Assembly: GCA_946800325.1 (NCBI GenBank)
Contig: OX326960.1
Coordinates: forward strand, 18,338,893 to 18,402,892
DNA: 64,000 bases
Reading direction: 5' to 3'
Source: Luzula sylvatica
Taxonomy: Eukaryota > Streptophyta > Magnoliopsida > Poales > Juncaceae
The translations under genes were made by a program, and so were the position numbers. The notes below the pieces were generated by a model. It did no database searches. It saw only the letters and a list, made by a program, of their open reading frames with translations, and was not told where the DNA came from. Of this stretch, positions 11,201 to 23,440 are shown in pieces; position 1 is the stretch's first letter; each line of letters begins with the position of its first letter.

Positions 11201-14200
11201 ATCCTGTCCAAATTACACGATATTTAAATATTTAATATAAAAAATCAAAATCAAAAAATAATATTGGGAACCGAACCTAGCTTCGCGAACAGCACTAGGG
11301 CAGAGTTCGCCGGCGTACTTGACGAACTCGCTGAGACAACGGGCCCACCGGTTCCTTTCTGAAGAACCTTCTAGAATGCTCTGAAGAGTCGCCTCGGATG
11401 GGACTTGATCGAATTCGCGTCTTGTATCGTACGGCTTGCTCGGGTCCCAATAGCAACTCTGTACAATGTCTTCCTGCAATCGTACCCAATTAGAACGAAA
11501 TGAAACCTCAGAATATCGTATATACCCCTATTATGATAAGACTTACGCCGTGTTCTTCTAGAATGTCGATGAGGAAAATGGGGCCAAGTTCGGGCTCCAA
11601 GATGCCGTCGCTCAAGTTGTCGGCACGATTGAACTCTCGTAAGTTATTCGTCAGAGATCTGACGCATTTCAACAGTTCGAAAGCGGTATGGCGAATTTTG
11701 ACATCAGCGGAGCTCAGAAATATGAGTCCAACTGCCTCCATTTCGGGTACGCGTATCTCTGACGCATTCGGATCCCCACCTTGTACCTGTGTGACAAAAA
11801 GAAAGGTTTATCATGCTCAAGTAGTCAAACTTACAAAAAGGTCCCTAGTTTATGCCTAAATTGAAAAAAAGATCCCATATTTGATATTTACCCTTCTAAA
11901 AACCCAAAATATCATATTTACCCGTTTAAAACTTACAAAATATCAAAAATATCAAAATTGTTAACTTGATGTCCAATTTCTCAAGTATAACATGGTTTAA
12001 TTCTACAAATCTAGTAAAATAATTATGATATTTAAGATTTCTGAGAGGATAAATATTATTTTATTTTTGGAAGGGTAAATATGATATTTTCAATTGTGTA
12101 ATTTTGTTACCTGAGTGGAACGTTGGGCACGATCAAGATCTAAATCACGCGTCAGAGCTTCCTCTGTCAAGCAGACTCGCCAGAGGCGCATTAACTCGAC
12201 GAGTCGGCCCAATGAAGTTTGGATCAAGAGAGGGTACTCGTCAGGCAACTTGAGTATGAAGCTTATCATGCCCTTCATCACCGTGTATCGCCTATGTGGC
12301 AAGTACCTGATCATCAAAATATCAAATTTACCCTCTTCCGAAATCATAACATCAAAATATACCAGTTTCAACATTGCAAATAACAAAATTACCCTTTAAT
12401 AATTCAAAATAGGGGGGATTCTATGGAACGCCCCCTTTGATTTTGTGGAAGGGTAAATTTGATATATTATATTTTATTTATTTTATTTAAATACCTAACG
12501 ATGCGGTTCAAGGCCTGAATGGACTCGACACGAACATTAGGATCGTAACTAATACAATGCTGAGGAATAATCTCGCTTATTCTGTGACTATTACTATCTC
12601 CAACTCGTGATATTTCTTCTATTAAATACGGTATGCATTTCAGAGCCGTTCTGAATAACGTCCCTAGTGATTTATCCTTCATTGCCGCATCTACAATGCC
12701 CGACAAAAATAAAAAGCGAACATTTACATATTTACCCTTCTAAAATCCCAAAATATCATATTTATCCTTCGAAAAATATGAATAAAACAAGCTTACCAAC
12801 AAGAGTTCTATGAGTGGTGAAGAGAGCTTGAGCATAGACCTTATTGCAAGACCTCAAAATCGACTCGATCGCTCCTCTAACTTTAGGAATATAATGCCCA
12901 ATTCCTTGTTCTTGAAACACGTCGAGTCCGATTTGTTTATTCTTCGGCGAAATAATAATGGCCAAGAGAGCTCTGAGCCCAACGACTTTGGCCTCGTTCA
13001 AACCATCGTATTTCAGCAATTCGAGTATCATGTGATTCATGGTGAAGTCGAGATTGCTTTCGGCTAGAGTCACGCAGAACTCGACGAGCTTGTCGTGTTG
13101 TGCTTCTTGAGTCAAGAGACCCTTTTTCAAGACGGTTAACAGTTGGGTCGTCACGCTGTCTAGACAGTCCCATACTCGGTTCTTCGACTGGTTCGGCGCG
13201 TATGCATTTAGGTAGAATTTTACGAGTCGGTGTAGACAATCAAGTGCCATTGAGCGGTGGTTCTTGTCCTGTATGAAAATTAGGGTTTAGGGTTTTTTTC
13301 TTTTTGTATGGATTTTAAGGTTTATGTTACCTTGAGATGAGTTACCTTGAGATGCTTGTAGAGAATTTCTCTTTGAGATACGAAATTAGCGTTGAAAATT
13401 AGGGGATCACCGAGACACAGGAGAAGAATCGTCAGTGGGAAACCAACCTGAAAACGGAAAATTTCAAATATACCCTTCTAAAACAAAGAAACGAATAAAT
13501 CAAACTTACAGAAATGTGTTTACTGGCTTTATCGATCCAATGAAGGAGTTGATTTCTGATCCTATCGATGGCTTCGTACCAGAGATTCAAAGCGGGGTCG
13601 ACGCCAACTGGAGGCCAGCAGTTCTTTCCTCCCTCTGCAAGTGGGGCGAGAATACTGGAGAGCATCACGCACATTGCGTGTTGAAGCTCGCTTTTTCTCT
13701 TTGTTGGTGACCTGATCAATGGGTTCGCTTTCCCCACGAATGATGCTGATGCAGTAAATCCCCCCTCACTGTTCACCTATACACAAATATTAATAACAAT
13801 CATTATTATATTGTATTTATTATAATAGTATGAAATTTATTAAAATTTATTTTTATATTTATACCCCTAGTTTAAGATAGCGCATGCCATTTATAATGTT
13901 TAGAGTTTCACTCCTCGCGGTATTGGTCTCTGCTTTTCTTGCATTTATTTCCATGAAAAAGCGTTCTGTTACTGTACTAAATCTGTACAGAAAATACATA
14001 TTATTATTAATTTTGAGTAATATAAGATTGGAAATTTATTATTAAATTTGAAATTTATGAATACCTTATGCGTGACAAGGCTCCTAAGAATTGAGCAATG
14101 AGATCTAAAAGCAAGCCTCGTAAGTCTACCAATGATGGATACTCGACTTGGCTTATAACCCTGTTTTTACATGATAAGAAGGGTAAATATGTAATTTAAA

Positions 14201-15153
14201 TGAATTACGAGGGTTGATTTGTAAAATCCATTCGATGAGCTGTTCAGGTAAAGCTGTACCTGTCTGCGTTAATCAACCAATCAAAAGCGAAGTTCTCCAA
14301 GCCACTCCATAGTCTTTCTGTAAAAATGAAAAATTGCACGAAATTAAATTATTAAAATTATATTTATGCATATAAATATATATTAGGGGCAAACCTGTAA
14401 CTCCCTCTTGACGGCAGCATTCTACAATCCTGATGCATGCAGAACAAAACACACACTCTACCCTAATCTGAAAATAATATTAATAAAATCTAGTTGACAT
14501 AAAAATGAAATCAATAATAAATTGAGATATGTAAACAAAAATATGAAAATTATTGGACCTTATTTTGAAATGTAGAGGCATCAACACCTTTGGATTTGGG
14601 GGATTCGCTGAAAAAACACGGAAAATTTGAACTTTTTAGTGCCCACAGTGATATGAAATGGTACAAATAAGAAACCCTAAATTAGGCGATAATTTGACCT
14701 AATTTAGCTAAATTAACCATCAATTTCTGCAATTAGGGCTCGATTTTGTTCTGACAAAACTTGATTTGAGTGATAAAGCATTATAAATGTAATTTGCGAG
14801 AATAATAGAGAAATAACGTACAAATCTCTCCATTTAAGAAGGGCTTCTAAAAGAGGCACGGGTGTATGTCTAGCAACCATTGCCAGTGAATCCAGTACTT
14901 GCTCGTAATTCGGATCTGATGATCGCAAATACTCTGCATCCTGCTTAGACAAGTCATTGCATCACTTAGTACAGTTAATTACACTCAAATTGGACAAATT
15001 GATCTTCAATTGGCGAGGATCCGAGCTCGATCGATGAGAGAGAGTGGATATACATACCTGAGCCTGAGCAGTCTCGATGCGGCGTTTAGCGATGGGAAGA
15101 AATCGGGAGAGAAGAGAATCGACGATCTGCTTGGCAGCGTTGCCGGCGCTCAT
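5210..15153 (-). CDS. Furry-like cell morphogenesis protein (giant HEAT/ARM-repeat protein)
   Basis: Twenty-two exons join in phase to 2,182 codons plus stop: 15058-15153, 14822-14940, 14559-14607, 14395-14467, 14260-14317, 14065-14160, 13865-13982, 13510-13776, 13346-13447, 12797-13268, 12495-12690, 12111-12306, 11547-11786, 11277-11473, 10948-11203, 10756-10875, 10530-10676, 10240-10457, 9567-9969, 7463-9285, 6626-6925, 5210-6212. The length matches plant Furry homologues (about 2,150 residues). Conserved blocks include the start [20 protein letters not shown], the cell-morphogenesis N-terminal and central regions, and the C-terminal [14 protein letters not shown] block. Furry proteins scaffold NDR kinase/MOB signalling in polarised growth; the plant role is less clear. 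Low-complexity inserts are [13 protein letters not shown] (near 11120) and a Gly/Asn/Ser tail (5380-5560). The last intron (6213-6625) fits only as GC-AG, and the donor after exon 9 is duplicated. Confidence 0.93.
6234..6612. repeat. Recurrent intronic motif copies, last Furry intron
   Basis: The intron carries at least four copies of a GGGTATATCTGATATTTT / GGGTAAATATGATTTATT type motif (near 6255, 6460, 6558 and 6592). Two copies at about 6234-6300 and 6440-6505 share a longer segment ending TTTCTAGGGTATACATG. Confidence 0.75.
7040..7345. repeat. Intronic motif cluster in inverted arrangement
   Basis: Plus-sense copies (GGGTAAAAATGATATT, GGGTAAATATGATTTT and similar) at 7058-7165 are followed by complement-sense copies (ATCATATTTGTCCTTCC, ATATCATATTTACCC) at 7240-7345. 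The two arms could pair into an imperfect hairpin in the intron 6926-7462. Confidence 0.75.
10000..10225. repeat. Intronic motif cluster in inverted arrangement
   Basis: In the intron 9970-10239... the interval between Furry exons 18 and 19, complement-sense copies (TTTTTACCCTTC, ATCATATTTACGCTTCC, CATATTTACCCTC) at about 10000-10075 face plus-sense copies (GAAAGGGTAAATATAC, GAGGGGTAAATATG) at about 10138-10222. Confidence 0.75.
11864..12095. repeat. Intronic motif cluster in inverted arrangement
   Basis: Complement-sense copies (GATATTTACCCTTC, ATATCATATTTACCCG) at 11878-11925 face plus-sense copies (GAGGATAAATATTATT, GAAGGGTAAATATGATATT) at 12045-12090, inside the Furry intron 11787-12110. 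Confidence 0.75.
12718..12780. repeat. Two intronic motif copies in direct orientation
   Basis: Two adjacent complement-sense copies (ACATATTTACCCTTC and AATATCATATTTATCCTTC) fill most of the short Furry intron 12691-12796. Confidence 0.7.
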
Positions 15154-15265
15154 ATCGGGAGGAGTGGTGGTGGTTCTCCTGGCGATGCTGATCTGAGAGA
15201 GGGAAGGGGGGAGAGGAGGGAGGGAGGAGACGGAAGAAGAACCGGATGTCTCCAGTTTACGGGGT

Positions 15266-15276
15266 TATATTATATA
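15266..15276 (-). promoter_or_regulatory. Possible TATA box of the Furry gene
   Basis: On the minus strand a TATATAATATA run lies about 115 bp upstream of the start codon at 15153, a plausible distance for a plant TATA box. AT-rich runs are common here, so this is a weak call. Confidence 0.35.
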
Positions 15277-16239
15277 CGATGATTTACTAATGGTGGACTG
15301 CTGAGAAGAACTGGAGAAGAAGAAACTGTGAGAGAGAAGAGAATTAGTTTGTACTAAATTTTTTTAGAATTTATAAATGTTGTCAAAAAACTATTTAGTT
15401 TTTTTTTTTAATAGAATGGAATTAAATTATTTGTTCCAACAAGGCAACAAATGTGACTAAAATTGAGTAAATTAAAGAGGTGGAATAGAAGAAAATATAT
15501 ATATGTTCTGTTAATTCAAAAAATTTAGTCTCTTTTGTTTTCTATTCAAATATTATATTTAAAATTCATGTTTTATTGGAAAAAAATTCAAGACCCCCCC
15601 TAAAATTATTGAATATTGTCTAAACCCTCTTTATTTATAAGATTTCTTCAAAAATCTCCTATAAAATATATTGAATTTTGTCGACCCTTAAATTTCACCA
15701 TCTCATTTAATGTTAAAACTTTTTGACCAAAATACTCTATTCAATTGGAAGTAACAGTTTCGTAATAGTTTTTCATATTACGTTACAATACACTATTTTA
15801 TTTGATATTATATTATCGCAAAGAAAAATGACACATGGGGTTTAAAAAAATTGTCTTTCCGTTTCAAATGACAAAACTACGATATAAGCTTTTCTGCTTC
15901 ATTTTATGTTAAAAAAAATAATTCAGTTTCAGGCTTTAGTGCAATGTTTTCAAGTTAAAACAATACAGAAATTCCCACCAAACATCGCAACGTTAAAAAT
16001 GAGAGGCGTCTTTAGCCCAAAAACCAAATAAATGGCAAATTCAAAACAAATGATATTCCATTCCTCAATACACAAAAACAACTTGCTGATCGACTCGACC
16101 CGTCAAAACTTCCGGGTCAAGCCTTCCCATACAACTCATCGACTCGCTACACAAACCACAAATCCGTAAAATCCACAAAGGATCGATAAAAGTATGTACA
16201 CAAGTCATGTACATTCCCCGCAACGGATCATCATCATCA
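15277..16239. other. Intergenic region between Furry and the receptor-like kinase
   Basis: AT-rich sequence with no open frame of interest. It holds the Furry promoter side and the 3' UTR of the receptor-like kinase. A C-run (about 15593-15600) and A/T homopolymers are the only distinctive features. Confidence 0.6.
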
Positions 16240-19200
16240 TCAATCCCGCTCAGCGAAGCTATCCGAACCATGATCTCTCGGCAAGCTAAGCACCGTATCC
16301 GACCATCTACCCGGCGAATTCCCTTGTCTTTCTCTCTCCCTATCGCTACTATTCGTAGACGACACCATCGCCTCCGCCCTCGCCTCCCTCACCATTCGCA
16401 AAAGATTCTCCGTGCTCGGCCTTTTCGTTAAATCCACGGACACGCACGCCATCGCGATCTCTAAAAGAGTACTCAACTTCTCCTCCGCGGTCTCGCTCTC
16501 CTCTCCCGACTCCGCGGTCTCTTCCTCCCTAACCGACCTTACCCATTTCGGTATGTCCGCCCCGTGCTCCTCCACTAGGTCTTGGAACGGCACTTTACCT
16601 GTCATAATTCGAGGTTAGAATAATAATTTTAACAAATTTTCTAAAAAACACGAAGTTCGTGTCTCCATTTCATTGATTCGGAAAAATTCGCGAATTGTTT
16701 GACCCATAAAATTAAAGTTCTGTTTGTTTCCTAGTTTGCAAGTTTTGTTTGTTTGCTAATTTGCAAAGTTTTTTATTACATTGCATGGCAAACTTATTTT
16801 ATTTGATTGCCAAGATCTATTTGTTTCTATATTCATATAACATTTGCTTCTTAATTTGTTTTATTTAATTGCAAAGTTTGCCAAATTTGTTTGGGTAAAT
16901 TTATTTAATTCGCGAATAATTAATATTTTGTATTTTCTTATTATCCTAGAATTCAATGTACTATTTATATTTAATCTACTAATAATTGATAAATACACTT
17001 GAAACCCTACCTTAAATACTCATTATTTGATAATTACTCAAAAATACCCTCTCAAAATAAGAAATTACCGGTGAGGAGTTCGAGGAGGAGAATGCCGAAG
17101 CTAAAAACATCGGAGCTAGGCGTAAAAGGATTGGAGCTTCTAGAGCGACGAGTCTCGGGGGCACGATAGAAGAGAGAAGAAGAAGATGGAGAAGGCAAGG
17201 AGGAGGAAGAAGGGGAAGAGGAAGTAGGGAGGAAAGACGGGACGAGGGCGAAATCGGTAATGCAAGATTCGAAATCGGGTCCGAGAAGCACGTTGGACGG
17301 TTTGAGATTCGCGTGAACCAAACCCGATAGATGAAGGTGCATTAAACCCGCCGCGACGTCTTCGGCTATTTTTAAACACGACGTCCAATGCAACGGCTTT
17401 CCTTTTCCCGATGGTCTCGACCCTACATTTTATATAAATATTAATAAATTATATAATCTCGGAATATATTAATAAATGAATTTTGATGAATGAACTGTAA
17501 ATGTACTCTAGTGTAATAAAGAGGACACTATTGGATCTGGTTATGGTACAAAGTTTTTTGGCCCATTTCATACAATAACTTTTTTTGACTGTCAGAAAGA
17601 AATCTCAGTGCAAATTAAAATTGAACCAAAAGAATCTGAACAAAATAGAATATTAATTTGGAAAATAAACAAAAATCAAGGAAAAACAAATGAAATTTCA
17701 AAATCAAGGAAAATTAAATAGAATATTAATGCACATTATGTGTAGTAATTAATTGGTCTGTTTTCCCACACATTGTGGCCACCTCACATGCACTTTATAA
17801 CTCTAATCCACCATGCATTTAATACAACCAAATTTAATTAACCTAGCAACCTAAGCAACCATATTCATTCAATGTTCCATGCCTACTCTTCAAATAATAT
17901 CATTAATACCCTTGCTACCCTATTTATGTACAATATTTTTATCCTAAAAGTGAGGATCTTGTAATTATTTTATGTTTACTCTTTGACTAAGTAAAATAGA
18001 ATATTGAGCAATAAAATAGTATATACCGTGGATGAGAGAGAAGAGGCTTCCGTTAGGAAAATAATCATAGACTAATAACTTTTCTTCTTTGGCTTGAAAA
18101 AAGGCTCTCAAAGGAACGATATTTGGATGTCTAATTTTGCCCAATTCCTCTGCTTTTCTTCGAAATTCTTCTCCTTCCTCTCGATTCCTTCCATTTCCCG
18201 CGACTTCCTTCAATCGCTTTACCGTCACTATAAATCCCGTCTCCATCACCGCCTTGTACGTGGACCCCACCATCCCTTCAAAAAATAAAAAATAAAAATT
18301 CAAATTATTTTTTACAAATTAACATCAAAAAGAATTACCTCTGCCAAGAGTCTCGGCGGAGGCGCGTAATAATTCCTCCATGCCGTACATTTGACTGACT
18401 CCGCCGCAAAACACCAATTTACCCGAACTTTCCGTTTCCCACGAGAATGCATTTGGTTTATTAGTTGCATTTCTAGGCGGCACTTCTCTCGTTTCGATTG
18501 TGGTTTGCTCTGTTTCTTCTCTCTCTGTGTTTTTGGGTTCTTGGTCTCTCGGACGAGTATTATCCTCGGCCACCTTTCTCTTTTTCTTCTTGGAGATTAG
18601 TAGTAGAAGTAAGGCTGCGAGGAGAGAGAGAAAGAGAATGCCTCCGGCGATAGAACCGGCAATAATGGCGATTAAGCGTTTTTTGTTTTTGTTGTCGTGG
18701 TGAGAGGTGGTTAATGGAGGAAAGGCGTCCATTGAGGCTGAGGGGTGGAATTGTTCTGGGCTCGGAGAAGGTGAAGATTCGGGACAAGTTTTGTTTATTT
18801 GCTTGCCGCATAAATTTGGGTTGTGAGAGAAGGAAGAGATATTGAATTGGGATAATGTGGTGGTAAATGGGATTTCGCCGAAAAGACGATTGTTCGATAC
18901 ATTAAAGGAAAGAAGGGTGGATTGTTTGAATGGTGGGATTTGGCCCGTGAGTACATTGTTTTGCAATTGCAACGAAATTAGCCGTTTGATTAAGGTTAAT
19001 TCGATTGGAATAGGACCGGAGAGTGAATTATCAGATAATGCTACAATTCTTATGCGATGAAGCGATGCAAGAGACAAAGGGATTTTGCCAGAAAATCTGT
19101 TTTCGCTCAAATAAAGCAATTTGAGATTGGAGAGAGAAGGGAGTTCAGGGATTTCTCCAGTTAAGCTGTTCGATTTCAAACTAAGCACGCGAAGCTGGTC

Positions 19201-19485
19201 TAAACTGGAGAGAAGATCAGAAGTTAATGTACCAGTAAGATTCAGCGATTCTAAAACGAGCTTGGTAATGCGGCCGTCCGAAGAGCATTGCTTCACGCCG
19301 AGCCATGAGGAGCAAAGAGAAACAGCGTCGTCGAGTCTCCATGGAAGCGAGTTTGATGGGTCGATGGCGGATTTGAGATTGAGCAAGGATTGAGCGTCGT
19401 CGTTAATGGCGGCATGCGAAATGATAAGGATAGATAATAGGAAGGAAATGCAAAGGTAGGGACCGAGGTTGGACTGAAGCTCCAT
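16240..19485 (-). CDS. LRR receptor-like protein kinase, probably inactive (At1g60630-like, LRR-III)
   Basis: Four exons (18339-19485, 18027-18275, 17069-17422, 16240-16598) join in phase to 702 codons plus stop. Order of parts: signal peptide (about residues 1-26, ending SHAAI), a cap with [19 protein letters not shown], about five leucine-rich repeats, a [13 protein letters not shown] cap, a Ser/Pro-rich juxtamembrane stretch, one transmembrane helix ([12 protein letters not shown] onward), a basic stop-transfer KKKKRK, and a kinase-like domain. The P-loop is [12 protein letters not shown] and the VTVKRL lysine is kept. The catalytic loop reads HANLKPSN (no HRD aspartate) and the DFG position reads TDFAL, so phosphotransfer is unlikely. 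The family is known for pseudokinases acting as plasma-membrane scaffolds or co-receptors; the ligand cannot be told from sequence. Confidence 0.93.
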
Positions 19486-20794
19486 TGTATGTGGGTGTGT
19501 TTAGGGTTTTAGTTGGGGGTTTTGGAAAATAAGATGGTGAAATGGGGTAGTAAAGGCCGCCATTACAGAGAGAGAGATGGAGGGAGGGAGGAGGAATGGC
19601 TTCCACGTGAACATAGAGCAGACGAAGAGACAGAGTGCCAAGCTCCGTGCTTTTTTCACTATTGCAAAACTACGCAATTTTTTTTTCTCCATTTGAGAGC
19701 AATGGCAAAAAAAATTCTCGTATGTCTTTCGTATTCACTAAATTAATTAATCGTAAAAAAAAATTATAGCAAGAAATAAATGTATATATGTAATATGTGA
19801 AAATTTATTTGAATGTTTCGGCATTTTTAATGATGTGATTCGACGTTTTTTACTGATTATACAAAAATTCAAAAAAAAAATATAATCGATGTGAATATCA
19901 TATTTCTAAATCACGTCTAAACAATTTACGGTCAACGAATTTAAAAATGCAATGACGGCAAAAATAATAAATGAAAGAACTCAGATAAAATGCATTGGAA
20001 CATTTGTACTAGATAATTTGTTTCTTTGTCATTTTTTTCTTTTGACATTTGTACTCAGATAAAATTCAGGTTTCTAATGTGTTTAGGAGAAAAAAAAGGG
20101 ACCGTACAATAAATGCAAATTCAAAAATGCCACGTGCTAATAAATGCGAAATAAATTCCGTTATTTCTACAAATGAAACTATCAAATAAAAAGCTCATGT
20201 CTACTTTATAAAATTAGAAAAGAATATCACGTATCCCACAAATAATGAAAATATCATAAATATTCTTATAAAGAAAATAATGATGTATATTTCTGCAAAA
20301 TATCAAATCATATTAAAAGTTACACGTGTCATGATAATTCATTTAGTTTGTATTCACGCGTAATATCGAGAACATAATATATCTTTAATCTTAAAATATT
20401 AAAATATAGATGTTTTACAATAAGTGAATTATCTTCTCAAAGTGATCCTAAAAATATTAAAACACGAAGAATTTCACAAGCAACGTGTGTATATATGGAG
20501 AATAAAAACTGAAATGTCTCGTATAGTTATAAAATATCACTTTTCCATCTAATTTTTTTAAAAATAATAGTTTTAAATTAATAAAATTGCAAATAATATC
20601 ACACATAAACGGTATTCTTGTTGAGAAAACTAATACGATCGATTCAGAAAGAACTAATATGACTAAAATCACAAATCATAATAAACAACAATATGAAATG
20701 TAAATATAACCTTGTTTTTTCTAGCATTAACGGTATGCATATTCTCGTGGTTCGCAACATGTTTTGTATTTATGTACAAATCGCGACAAGATTT

Positions 20795-21032
20795 TTTTTT
20801 TGCAAATATTTTTTTATAATGACGAATTGTACATTATAATCCTTTAATGTAAATAATTTATATTCAAAATTATCTTAATATATACTAAGATATATTATTA
20901 TTGCATAGATCTATTTTTTGCAAATATTTTTTAATAACGACCAATTGTACATCGTAATCCTTTAATGTGATGTAAATAATTTATATTCAAAATTATCTTA
21001 ATATATAATAAGATATATTATTATTTCATTAA
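20795..21032. repeat. Two-copy tandem repeat, ~118-bp unit
   Basis: Two adjacent copies share TTTTTTGCAAATATTTTTT, TTGTACAT..TAATCCTTTAATGT and ATTTATATTCAAAATTATC blocks. Small differences, including an extra GATGT in the second copy, show that the duplication is not fresh. Confidence 0.8.
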
Positions 21033-21534
21033 TTTGTCTTAAGCGAAATCATCCGTTCTTAACTTATTATTAATTATTAATTTATCTTATGACATATATT
21101 TGCAAAATTCATTACATATGCCGATTGTTTACAATTGGATTAAATAGCAGAGTAACATGATCTCTTGTAGAGAGAGAGTGTGATGGTTAATGGTGAATTC
21201 TTGTTTGAATCGCGAAACTTCACGCACCAAAAAAATCTACAACGACAAATAAATACAATACGTGGCGGCCGTGCATTGGTTCCGATAACAACAAGGACGA
21301 CGCGTCAGTAATCGTAGAATATATTCGGTGTCTCAAATAATATTTCTCGTCGTCTTCCAAAATATTATTGGCGGGTTGCTCCCTGATGACGTGGCTCCTG
21401 TTTATTGGCTGATAATTTCATATTTTTATGGTTCGATATAGCGTTTATCAAGGTGAATATTCTGTTTTATAATATTTTTATAAGGCAAAAAAGAACCTCC
21501 TTGATGTTAACCCCTGCAGGTCAGTCAGGCCTGT

Positions 21535-21592
21535 GTTTGTATATATTATTTATATATTATATTTATATTATATTATATTATATTATATATAT
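21535..21592. repeat. TATTA-type microsatellite
   Basis: A run of TATTA/TATAT units with no other content. Confidence 0.8.
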
Positions 21593-22000
21593 TGGTGCCT
21601 TGTTTTCATGTGCATTTTCTTAAAAGAATAAAAACCCTATTTATTTGTTTAGCATCATTCATTTGAGTTTGTCTTGACGCTCTTAATTTGGGTCAGCAAT
21701 GGATCTTAGCAGTGTGTGTGTATATGGGGCTATATAAGTTGTCCCCAAAACTCACTCCATCAAGATGATGAGGCGAAAGAAAAAAATAGATGAGTTAATT
21801 AATTCCATTAATTGATTTAATTAATGATTTAATAATTGTTTAATTAAATTGATACGTTGGTTAACATGTATTAATGTTAACATATTAAAAATAGTAACGT
21901 GTCAATTAATAATATTAATCAATCTGTTTAACTTTTTTGACAACTCATCAAGTGAGTTGGAACGAGAGATGGGGCAAGTTATATTCGATCTCTGTGTATA

Positions 22001-22809
22001 GGAAAATTTTCAAAAAAACTCCTAACTTTTTTGGATATCGTAAAAAAAACTATATTTTTGGAAACTCAAAAAAGAAAAACTCTACCGAACTTTTATTTTC
22101 GAATACCCCCTATAAGGATTAAAAATTAACAATGGACGGTATTAAAAAAAACTTGACCAAAATACCCCTATATTTTCATACGTAGTAATTAAAAAAATCT
22201 TTTTGTTATTTTTTATTATTTTTATTATTTTTTAGAAAATTCATAAATATTTTTTAACATGTAGTGATTTCAAAAAAATTAAATTACTACATGTCGTGTC
22301 TGTATAATTTTAATATTTTATTTATTATTCATGAAAAACTGATATCGGATAATAATAAAATAAACACCTTTGATATAAAATATAAGCTTAAACATCTAGT
22401 TTTTTAATTTTCATTCTCCTCCTATATATATTTTTAATAATTTCGTGATATTTTATTTTTTAAATATTTGCAAGGTATTAATATTGTTGTTCATCTTATT
22501 ATTGTTTTATTTTGTTTTTCAGGAAAAAAAATATAAAAGTCAAAATTATATAATGTATGAAATATTAAAAATTATATAAATATAATATATATTTTTTAAA
22601 TATTATATGCTACAAAATTTAGGACTTTTTTAAATAACAATTTATTTTTAATTACTACATATGTAAATATAAGGGTATTTTGGTAAAAAAATATAGTATC
22701 ATCCATAGTTAGTTTTAATCCCTACACGGGGGCATTCGAAAATAAAAGTTTGGTAGAAGATTTTTTTTTAGAATTTCCAAAAAGATATAATTATTTTTTG
22801 AAATTTTCC
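22001..22809. mobile_element. Mutator-type MITE with ~190-bp terminal inverted repeats
   Basis: The ends are GGAAAATTTTCAAAAAA and, inverted, GGAAAATTTCAAAAAA. The two arms stay alignable for about 190 bp; shared blocks include AACTTTTATTTTCGAAT and ACCAAAATACCC. The flanks carry a 10-bp near-match, TCTGTGTATA (21991-22000) against TCTGTATATA (22810-22819), which fits the 9-10-bp target duplications of Mutator-like elements. The 400-bp core has no coding capacity and contains a smaller inverted repeat built on ACATGTAGT. Confidence 0.82.
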
Positions 22810-23159
22810 TCTGTATATATTATCTACATTTTTCATATTTTCTTGTTTTTACTTTCCACTCGTCGCGTGACGGCCTGAGATAGAATCCAACAGCATTACT
22901 CACTTCTTAATCATCTAACCAGTGAATGTCACGTGACTCGACCGAGAAGGAAAAAAATCGAAGAAAAAGAAGATGAGATTAGTATCATTAACATTGCGAT
23001 TATCTGGTACAATAGTTATTTTTGGTATATAATTTTTAAATGATTTAAAAAATTGCATACAACTGGAAAGTGTATGATCGTGAGAAACTACTCGGTGGAG
23101 TAATAATACGAACACATTAATTAACCACAAATGTGAAACAAATATATAAGTTTGTGCCT

Positions 23160-23440
23160 GATTTATGATACATATTTGATTAATTAATGTTATAAATTTA
23201 TGCATTTGTATCAAATTTGTGATCGATTTTTTATATGACCATGTCAGTAATCCTACTTGGTGAATGGTGAGGGGAGGGGACAAACATATAACAAATGTAT
23301 TTTTTAATACATATTTGATTAATTAATGTTATAAATTTATGCATTGCTATCAAATTTTAGATCAATTTATATGACCATATTCACTACTCCTACTCGGTGA
23401 GGGGGGCAAACATATAAAAAATTGCATTTTTTAAATACTA
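23160..23440. repeat. Two-copy tandem repeat, ~141-bp unit
   Basis: Two copies share ATACATATTTGATTAATTAA, a TTATAAATTTATGCATT block, ATATGACCAT, CTACT.GGTGA and GGGG..CAAACATATA segments. No coding potential is seen. Confidence 0.8.

Larger units (their letters stand above)
19486..21990. other. Gene-poor AT-rich region upstream of the receptor-like kinase
   Basis: The first few hundred bases should hold the kinase promoter. The rest shows no coding signal, only A/T-rich low-complexity DNA and a tandem duplication (listed separately). Confidence 0.6.
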
